From the NCBI RefSeq assembly GCF_014641615.1, contig NZ_BMIB01000003.1:372001-436000 (forward strand): a stretch of DNA of 64,000 nt, given 5' to 3'. The notes below the pieces were generated by a model. The model worked only from the letters and a program-made list of their open reading frames with translations. It had not been told where the DNA came from and made no database searches. This document shows positions 58,243-64,000 of the stretch, one piece after another (within the stretch, counting starts at the first letter, position 1; each line of letters begins with the position of its first letter). This stretch comes from Filimonas zeae. Lineage in GTDB: Bacteria > Bacteroidota > Bacteroidia > Chitinophagales > Chitinophagaceae. Position numbers and translations under genes: made by a program.

Positions 58243-58278
58243 CAAAACAGCCTCTGAAATTATTCAGAGGCTGTTTTG
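58243..58278. terminator. bidirectional terminator
   Basis: CAAAACAGCCTCTGAA / ATTA / TTCAGAGGCTGTTTTG, a perfect 16-bp stem, between the convergent hutG and ABC-F genes. Confidence 0.9.
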
Positions 58279-58305
58279 CTATATCAATTCAATTATAAAC
58301 AGCTG

Positions 58306-60249
58306 CTATTCCATACTGGCCACCTTCTCAAACAAGGTTTCATATTCCTTATTAGCGGCGGTTAATTTCTGCTGTACTTCTTTGTATTGTTTTTCCAGTG
58401 CGGAAAACTTGTTTTTATCGGAGTAAAAGTCAGGATTGCCCATATCGGCTTCCAGTTTTCTGGCTTCGGTTTGTATTCTGGCCAAATCCTGCTCTGCTTT
58501 GCTGAACTGTTTCTGAATGCGCTGCTGCTCTTTTTTCTGATCCTGGTCCAGGGCTGGTTTGGCAGCTTTGGGGGCAGGGGCGGCGGGTGCATTTTTAGCA
58601 GTGTCTTTTGCTGCGTTGCCAGATTCTTTTTCCTGAGCGCGTTGCTGTTTGGCCATACGCTCTTTCCACTCCATATACTCGGTATAGGTGCCTTTAAACT
58701 CCTTAATCTCGTGGTCTATAATTTCCCATATTTTGTTGGCCGCGCGGGAAATGAAGAAACGGTCGTGGCTTACAAAAATCAGGCTGCCCTCGTATTTGTT
58801 CAGGGCGTCTGCCAGCAGTTCCACGCTATGCATGTCCAGGTGGTTGGTAGGTTCGTCCAACATCAGAAAGTTGGCTTTACTTACAATTACCTTGGCCAGT
58901 GCTACTCTTGCTTTTTCACCACCGCTTAATACTTTAATACGTTTATCGGTATCATCGCCACCAAACAGAAAACAACCCAGCAGGGAGCGTAACTCCATTT
59001 CGGTTTTTCCGCTGCGGGCGGTTTGCATTTCTTCCAGTATAGTATTGTTCAGGTCTAAAGCCTCCAGCTGGTGCTGGGCGTAGAAGCTGGATTCTACGTT
59101 ATGCCCCCATACGCGCTCACCGGTGTAGCTTTCTGTACCGGCTATAATGCGCAGTACGGTAGATTTACCTTTACCGTTGGCACCAATCAGGGCAATTTTA
59201 TCGCCCCTTTCAATTTCGGCCACCGCACCGGATATAATGATGTTTTCGCCAAACTGCTTATCTACGCCTTTCAGGTCAACCAGCACCTTTCCCGGCTGCT
59301 TGTCAATCTGAAAGTTAATGCGCAGGTTGGGCCTTTCAATTTCCACCTGTTCAATACGGTCAATTTTATCCAGGCGCTTCATGGCACTTTGTGCGGCGGC
59401 AGCCTTACTGGCTTTAGCCTTAAAGCGCTCAATAAAACGTTCCTGCTGGCGTATATAGTCCTGCTGGTTTTCGTAGGCACGCTGCTGCATTTCCACACGA
59501 ATTACCTTTTCCTTTTCGTAGTAATCGTAGTTGCCGCTGTAAATATGCAGTTCCTGCTGGTACAGGTCTACAATTTTGTTTACCATGCGGTTGAGGAAGT
59601 ATTTATCGTGGCTCACAATTACCACACTACCCTGGTAATGGGTCAGGTATTTTTCCAGCCATTCAATAGAAGGTAAGTCAAGGTGGTTGGTAGGTTCATC
59701 CAGCAGCAGTACATCCGGCGCCTGCAGAATCATTTTGGCTAACAGCACGCGCATACGCCAGCCACCACTGAATTCTTTATAAGGGCGGTTGATATCGGCG
59801 TTGGTAAAGCCCAGGCCGTGCAGCACTTCCTCGGTACGGTGGTGAATGGTATAGCCACCCAGCACTTCCAGCTCGTGCAGTTTATCGGTATATTGTTCCA
59901 GCAGCTTTTCATCGCCGGTGGCTTCCAGCTGCTGACCCAGTTCTTCAATTTCTTTTTCCAGCTGTTTTACACGCTCAAAAGCGCCCATGGCCACTTCCAG
60001 TATAGAGTCGTGGGTATCAAAACTCAGCAGATCCTGATGCAGGTAACCAATGGTTACGCCACGTCCTTTTTCTACTGTTCCTACCGAAGGGGTGTATTGG
60101 CCTACCAGCAGTTTAAGCATGGTAGACTTTCCGGTTCCGTTATAGCCAATCAGGCCAATTCTGTCTCCCGGATGAATATGCCAGGTGGCATCTGCAACTA
60201 TTACACGCGCTCCAAACTCAAATGTGACGTTATTAAGTCCTATTAGCAT
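58306..60249 (-). CDS. ABC-F family ATPase
   Basis: 647 residues, two nucleotide-binding domains without membrane helices. Domain 1 has GYNGTGKST, FSGGWRMRV and VLLLDEPTNHLD; domain 2 has GANGKGKST, LSGGEKARVAL and FLMLDEPTNHLD. Between them is the charged P-site tRNA interaction linker (KAKASKAAAAQSAMKRLDKI). A C-terminal Ala/Lys linker and coiled coil (about 540-647) give the Uup/YheS-type layout. Such proteins act on the ribosome in translation quality control. The start at 60249 is set by MLIGLNNVTFEFG. Confidence 0.9.
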   Translation of the reverse strand: MLIGLNNVTFEFGARVIVADATWHIHPGDRIGLIGYNGTGKSTMLKLLVGQYTPSVGTVEKGRGVTIGYLHQDLLSFDTHDSILEVAMGAFERVKQLEKEIEELGQQLEATGDEKLLEQYTDKLHELEVLGGYTIHHRTEEVLHGLGFTNADINRPYKEFSGGWRMRVLLAKMILQAPDVLLLDEPTNHLDLPSIEWLEKYLTHYQGSVVIVSHDKYFLNRMVNKIVDLYQQELHIYSGNYDYYEKEKVIRVEMQQRAYENQQDYIRQQERFIERFKAKASKAAAAQSAMKRLDKIDRIEQVEIERPNLRINFQIDKQPGKVLVDLKGVDKQFGENIIISGAVAEIERGDKIALIGANGKGKSTVLRIIAGTESYTGERVWGHNVESSFYAQHQLEALDLNNTILEEMQTARSGKTEMELRSLLGCFLFGGDDTDKRIKVLSGGEKARVALAKVIVSKANFLMLDEPTNHLDMHSVELLADALNKYEGSLIFVSHDRFFISRAANKIWEIIDHEIKEFKGTYTEYMEWKERMAKQQRAQEKESGNAAKDTAKNAPAAPAPKAAKPALDQDQKKEQQRIQKQFSKAEQDLARIQTEARKLEADMGNPDFYSDKNKFSALEKQYKEVQQKLTAANKEYETLFEKVASME

Positions 60250-60273
60250 ACCGTAAATCGAATAAAATTGCCG

Positions 60274-60306
60274 CAAAGCTAACAGAAAAGATGCGGAAAG
60301 CTGCAA
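60274..60306 (-). promoter_or_regulatory. ABC-F promoter: TTG, 22-base spacer, TAGCTTTG
   Basis: On the minus strand, TTG (60306-60304) and TAGCTTTG (60281-60274) have normal spacing, 24 bp ahead of the start codon. Confidence 0.6.
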
Positions 60307-60446
60307 TCATCCTTCTATATTGCTGTGCTAACAGTTTTTTGATAAAAAACGAGGGGTGCTTTAGAAATATTCTTTATTTTCATTGGTAATAACCTGTTGA
60401 TTATTAATTGCCTTAAACCTGAATAAACCACTATTAAACCAATCGT

Positions 60447-61022
60447 ATGGCCATTAATCTGCAAAAAGGACAGCGAATTGACATCGGGCTGTCGAAAATA
60501 AGCGTAGGACTGGGATGGAATCCGAATGAAGGTACCGGAGCTTCTTTTGATCTGGATGCTTCTGCTTTTATGATTGACGGGAACCGTTTGATTCCTCAGG
60601 ACGAATTTTTTGTGTTTTACGGAAACACCGATTCACCGGATGGTGCCGTGCATCATACCGGCGATGACCCTACCGGAGGCAACAGTGCCGATGGAGATGA
60701 TGAAACCATTAATATTGACCTTACCAAAGTAGATGCCCGTATAGAAGAAATTCTTTTTGTGGTAACCATTCACGATGCGGCTGCCCGCAGGCAGAATTTT
60801 GGTCAGGTACGTAAATCTTACATCCGTATTGTGGATGATTCCGGCAACACCGAGATTGCGAAATACGAGCTGGGAGAAGATTTTTCTATTGAAACCGGCG
60901 TAGAGTTCGGCCGTTTGTATAAGAAAGATAACAAGTGGCGTTTTGAAGCTTCGGGCATCGGCTACAACGAAGATCTTTCTTTCTTCCTGAGCAAGTATTT
61001 CAAAGGACAAATTATCAAGTAA
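60447..61022 (+). CDS. TerD-family protein, copy 1
   Basis: 191 residues of the TerD/CABP calcium-binding fold: MAINLQKGQRIDIGLSKISV, VGLGWNPNEG, FDLDASAFMIDGNRLI, HHTGDDPTGGNSADGDDETI (acidic Ca-binding loop), IEEILFVVTIHDAAARRQNF and GQVRKSYIRIVDDSGN. TerD proteins serve tellurite, oxidative and phage-related stress responses, probably at the membrane. It is the first of four copies in this operon and most similar to copy 3 (63281). Confidence 0.9.
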   Translation: MAINLQKGQRIDIGLSKISVGLGWNPNEGTGASFDLDASAFMIDGNRLIPQDEFFVFYGNTDSPDGAVHHTGDDPTGGNSADGDDETINIDLTKVDARIEEILFVVTIHDAAARRQNFGQVRKSYIRIVDDSGNTEIAKYELGEDFSIETGVEFGRLYKKDNKWRFEASGIGYNEDLSFFLSKYFKGQIIK

Positions 61023-61040
61023 CCTAAACTCCACACACAT

Positions 61041-61724
61041 ATGGCAATCAGCCTGGTAAAAGGTCAGACCATTGACCTGAGAAAAAACGATAGCGGCGAC
61101 AGCTTTGACTTATCTACAGTAACCATAGGCCTGGGCTGGGATATGAAGCAGAAAAACGGTGGCGGCGGCTTTCTGGGCAAGCTGTTTGGCGGCCAGAAAG
61201 AAGAAGAGTTTGATCTGGATGCAGTAGCCTTTCTGCTCGATAGCAATGGCAAAGTAGCTAACCTGGGCCGTTCCGTAACTACTACCGGTGGCAGAACGGT
61301 GGGTTTGTATGAAGGAGATGTTATCTTCTTCAACTCTATGAAGCACCCTTCGGGCCATATATGGTTAACCGGCGATAACAGAACCGGTGCGGGTGATGGC
61401 GATGATGAACAGATTATTGTAAAACTGAACGATCTGGATGCGCGGTACGACCGTATTCTGTTTCTGGTAACCATTTACCAGGGCAGGCAGAAGAACCAGC
61501 ACTTTGGTATGGTTGATAATGCTTTTATACGCGCGGTAGATAAATCGGGCAAAGAAATTGCGCGCTTTAGCCTGTCTGGCGAAGCAGCTTTCAACAATAT
61601 GTCTTCCATGGTGTTTGCAGAAGTGTACCGGAAAGATGGTTCCTGGAAATTCCGCGCATTGGGCGAACCTCATCCGGGCGACAGTTTTATTGAAATACTG
61701 AAAAAATATGCGTATAATTCTTAA
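61041..61724 (+). CDS. TerD-family protein, copy 2 (with insertion)
   Basis: 227 residues. The TerD pattern is present (FDLSTVTIGLGWDMKQKNGG; EFDLDAVAFLLDSNGKVANL; WLTGDNRTGAGDGDDEQIIV; DRILFLVTIYQGRQKNQHFG), with an extra Gly-rich segment GGGGFLGKLFGGQKEEE inside the first part. That insertion makes it longer than the others and is typical of the TerZ/TerF-like group. The Ca-binding loop is intact. It lies 18 bp after copy 1. Confidence 0.9.
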   Translation: MAISLVKGQTIDLRKNDSGDSFDLSTVTIGLGWDMKQKNGGGGFLGKLFGGQKEEEFDLDAVAFLLDSNGKVANLGRSVTTTGGRTVGLYEGDVIFFNSMKHPSGHIWLTGDNRTGAGDGDDEQIIVKLNDLDARYDRILFLVTIYQGRQKNQHFGMVDNAFIRAVDKSGKEIARFSLSGEAAFNNMSSMVFAEVYRKDGSWKFRALGEPHPGDSFIEILKKYAYNS

Positions 61725-61747
61725 GCGTTTCTAACTATTGCTCTGGT

Positions 61748-62446
61748 ATGCCTGTTTATAAACACTATTCGTTTGATTTGTGGCTTACGTTAATCAGATC
61801 CAATCCTGCTTTTAAAGCGGAGCGGGCAGTGTATTTTCACAGGCACCTGAACAGTATGCAAAAAACGCTGGAAGAAGTGAAAGCCATTTTCAGACAGGTT
61901 GATCTGATGTGCAACGCCATTAACGAGAAAACCGGGAACAATATTGACGCGGAAGAAATGTACCTGATGGTGATTTCGCTGCTCAACCCTGTTCCCGGTT
62001 ACCTGCAACAGATAGATACTGCTGCGCTGTACCGGGAAATGGAACAACTGGTATTTAACTATATGCCCGGTGTATATAGTGCAGATACCCTACCCGCGCT
62101 GCAAACCCTATGTGAGCAGGGTGGGTGCACACTCAATATTCTCAGCAACACCGGTTTTATAAAAGGCAGTACGTTGCGGCAGGTGTTACAGCATATTCAG
62201 CTGGACCGCTATTTTAATTTTCAGTTATATTCCGATGAGTGGGGCATGTCTAAACCCAATCAGGCATTTTTTGTGCAGATGATTCAGAAGGCAGGAGAAC
62301 ATCAGTTACAGGCGGGCATTGCGGCACATGAAATTATTCATATAGGCGATAACCCACTGGCCGATATACAGGGCGCGCAGGCGGCCGGTATACACTCTTT
62401 GCTCATCAACTCTAATCATTTAACCATCTCCAATCTCATGAACTGA
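61748..62446 (+). CDS. HAD-family hydrolase of the Ter operon
   Basis: 232 residues. HAD motifs: I FDLWLTL (Asp10 nucleophile, with Trp12 in place of the usual second Asp), II NILSNTGF, III Lys in WGMSKPN, IV HIGDNPLADIQGAQAAGIHS. The missing second Asp of motif I may change the chemistry from simple phosphatase. Ter operons with a HAD and a phosphoribosyltransferase are thought to make a nucleoside-like metabolite; this is from comparative-genomic work on Ter systems. Its stop overlaps the next start by one base (TGATG). Confidence 0.8.
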   Translation: MPVYKHYSFDLWLTLIRSNPAFKAERAVYFHRHLNSMQKTLEEVKAIFRQVDLMCNAINEKTGNNIDAEEMYLMVISLLNPVPGYLQQIDTAALYREMEQLVFNYMPGVYSADTLPALQTLCEQGGCTLNILSNTGFIKGSTLRQVLQHIQLDRYFNFQLYSDEWGMSKPNQAFFVQMIQKAGEHQLQAGIAAHEIIHIGDNPLADIQGAQAAGIHSLLINSNHLTISNLMN

Positions 62447-63291
62447 TGTTTTTTACTTTTTCCCTACACAAAATACAAACACACGACCGGTTTGCCTTTG
62501 AACCGGCGGAGTACAGCCGCTTTAAGTTTGGCTGTGGCTGGGCTGCACGCAGGTTTGGCGCGCAGCTGGCACAGGCGTTTATTGAGCAGTACCTGAAAAC
62601 CGGCGTATTAAACAAACAGCTGGTGGTAGCGCCCAGTCCGTATGCCTTTATACCCACCGCCACCTTTGCACTGAAAAACTATTTTGTATTTGAGCTGAAC
62701 CGCTGGCTGGCCGAAAACGACCTGCCTGTGGTACAGGAAACCAAAGTACACCGCAAAACCAGTTACAAGGAAGATTACGGCGCGCTGAATGCAGAGGAAC
62801 GTATGCAGCTGATAGGGCAGGACTCGTTTCATATTGACCGGGCTTTTCTGGAAGATAAAACCGTGCTGTTTCTGGATGATATACGCATTACGGGCAGCCA
62901 CGAGCGTATGATACTGAAAATGGTGCAGGAGTACCAGCTGAATAACGATATGGGCTTGCTGTACTTTGCAGAGCTCACTAATCCTGATATTCATCCGAAT
63001 ATCGAAAACCACCTTAATTATTTTGAGGTAAAGGATATTTTTGATCTGGAGCCTATTATTGAAAGCAGGCACTTTTTTATCAATACCCGTATTGTAAAAT
63101 ATATACTCAACTACGAATCTGCCCCTTTCCGCATATTTCTACAGAACCGGACGGATGAGTTTGTGCATAACCTGTACAACATGGCCCTGGGCAACAGCTA
63201 CCATATGGTAGAGGCATACCTGCCTAACCTGCACTGCATCAGGGATTATATTTATACCAACAATTTTAAACTGATACACAATGGCAATTAA
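62446..63291 (+). CDS. phosphoribosyltransferase of the Ter operon
   Basis: 281 residues. The PRPP-binding loop is VLFLDDIRITGSHERM (about residues 142-157), the class I PRTase signature with the two acidic residues. The region ahead (LVVAPSPYAFIPTATFALKN) fits the hood/flexible part. The C-terminal 100 residues (DIFDLEPIIESRHFFINTRI) belong to the Ter-associated PRTase subfamily rather than to purine or orotate enzymes. The substrate is unknown. It overlaps the following terD gene by 11 bases, so the HAD, PRTase and TerD copy 3 are coupled. Confidence 0.8.
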   Translation: MFFTFSLHKIQTHDRFAFEPAEYSRFKFGCGWAARRFGAQLAQAFIEQYLKTGVLNKQLVVAPSPYAFIPTATFALKNYFVFELNRWLAENDLPVVQETKVHRKTSYKEDYGALNAEERMQLIGQDSFHIDRAFLEDKTVLFLDDIRITGSHERMILKMVQEYQLNNDMGLLYFAELTNPDIHPNIENHLNYFEVKDIFDLEPIIESRHFFINTRIVKYILNYESAPFRIFLQNRTDEFVHNLYNMALGNSYHMVEAYLPNLHCIRDYIYTNNFKLIHNGN

Positions 63292-63835
63292 TCTGCAAAA
63301 AGGACAACGTGAAGTAATTAGTGTTCCAAAGTTTACCATCGGCCTGGGATGGGATACCAATAACAGTGCTTCGGGCAGCAGTTTTGACCTGGATACTTCT
63401 GTGTTTATTCTGGGTGAGAACAAGAAGATTTTATCGGATGCGCATTTTGTTTTCTATAATAACCTCAAATCTCCTGATGGCGCGGTAGAGCATACCGGCG
63501 ATAACCTTACTGGTGCAGGTGATGGTGATGATGAGCAGATTAAGATTGACCTGACGAAGATTGATGCTTCTGTAAGCGAAATCTGCGTGGTGGTAACCAT
63601 TCACGAAGCAGAAGCGAGAAGGCAGAATTTTGGACAGGTAAGAAACTCTTTTATCCGCGTATTTGATGCTGCTACCAACAACAACATTCTGAAGTACGAG
63701 CTGGAAGAAGATTTTTCTATTGAAACTGCGGTAGAGTTTGGCCGTATTTACAAGCGTAACAACGAGTGGAAGTTTGAAGCGGTAGGCATTGGTATGAAAG
63801 GTGGTTTACAGGATTATTTAAACAAATACAACTAA
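63281..63835 (+). CDS. TerD-family protein, copy 3
   Basis: 184 residues, TerD pattern: MAINLQKGQREVISVPKFTI, FDLDTSVFILGENKKI, HTGDNLTGAGDGDDEQIKID, VSEICVVVTIHEAEARRQNF and FGRIYKRNNEWKFEAVG. It is closest to copy 1 in length and wording, as expected for a duplication on either side of the HAD-PRTase pair. The start codon lies inside the end of the PRTase gene. Confidence 0.9.
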   Translation: MAINLQKGQREVISVPKFTIGLGWDTNNSASGSSFDLDTSVFILGENKKILSDAHFVFYNNLKSPDGAVEHTGDNLTGAGDGDDEQIKIDLTKIDASVSEICVVVTIHEAEARRQNFGQVRNSFIRVFDAATNNNILKYELEEDFSIETAVEFGRIYKRNNEWKFEAVGIGMKGGLQDYLNKYN

Positions 63836-63845
63836 GCAATACGTT

Positions 63846-64000
63846 ATGGCAATTAATTTACAGAAAGGACAGCGCATTAACCTGGCAAAGAGTGATGGCA
63901 GCAAACTGCAGAACGTATGTGTTGGTATTAACTGGGGCGCTATTGAAAAAAAGGGCTTCTTTGGTTTAAGCAAATCTAAGGAAGCGGTAGACCTGGATGG
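63846..64000 (+). CDS. TerD-family protein, copy 4, 3' end outside window
   Basis: The ATG at 63846 is followed by the usual MAINLQKGQRINLAKSDGSK, then VCVGINWGAIEKKGFFGLSK, and the window ends at VDLD. The KKGFFGLSKSKE segment resembles the insertion of copy 2. At least 51 residues are present; the rest lies beyond the window. The operon therefore continues, probably to further ter genes such as terC or telA. Confidence 0.85.
   Translation, partial: MAINLQKGQRINLAKSDGSKLQNVCVGINWGAIEKKGFFGLSKSKEAVDLD

Noticed and set aside
58387..58929. 180-codon ORF opposite the ABC-F gene
   Set aside because: Antisense of the conserved second ATPase domain and C-terminal coiled coil.

Overview
The window looks like chromosomal DNA of a Bacteroidota member, most likely the family Chitinophagaceae. 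The evidence is TonB/HmuY haem uptake with HmuY-type lipoproteins, many short lipoproteins with a Cys lipobox, -7 promoter elements of the TAnnTTTG type ahead of many genes, few Shine-Dalgarno sequences, and gene families typical of this order (DUF4397, DUF4197, DUF5675, MacB-like orphan permeases, ferritin-like Tat proteins). I saw no rRNA, tRNA, CRISPR array or complete insertion sequence.

Layout. (1) 1-7.55 kb is an accessory island, AT-rich between about 1.9 and 6.1 kb. It has small HTH proteins of the kind carried by Bacteroidota mobile elements, an AIPR-type abortive-infection protein, a possible nuclease-fold protein and several unknowns, and ends in a small gene that looks frameshifted. 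(2) 7.5-34.3 kb is ordinary chromosome: a stand-alone class B penicillin-binding protein, a glycine-rich secreted protein, an MFS exporter, a pair of Tat-exported ferritin-like proteins, the Hen1-Pnkp RNA repair pair, a histidine kinase, a quinone/electrophile cluster (pirin, Crp-like regulator, MhqD-like esterase, MhqO-like dioxygenase), regulators, an iron-related PepSY protein, an orphan MacB-like permease, a two-domain UspA and a divergent GroES. (3) 34.3-41 kb is a second accessory region: a four-gene cassette with a DUF5675 protein and small membrane proteins, a 21-bp periodic array of palindromic units at about 36.31-36.64 kb, an unknown 416-aa protein, and a decayed polymorphic-toxin tip followed by four intact and one broken copy of a small gene that looks like an immunity gene. 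(4) 41-50.2 kb: a single-domain response regulator and a haem acquisition locus (TonB receptor, two HmuY-like and three other lipoproteins) read divergently from an AraC regulator. (5) 50.2-60.3 kb: a DEAD-box helicase, a patatin outer-membrane protein, a histidine-utilisation operon (hutI, a PF10136 membrane protein, hutG) and an ABC-F ATPase. (6) 60.4 kb to the end: a tellurium-resistance-type stress operon with four TerD paralogues, a HAD phosphatase and a phosphoribosyltransferase, cut by the window end.

Working together: hen1 and pnkp form one RNA repair operon. hutI and hutG are two steps of histidine degradation. The haem receptor and lipoproteins form one uptake operon, probably controlled by the neighbouring AraC protein. 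TerD-HAD-PRTase forms one stress operon in which several genes overlap. The most unexplained item is the 21-bp array: about 15 consecutive units, almost all exactly two helical turns apart and each built around a palindromic core.
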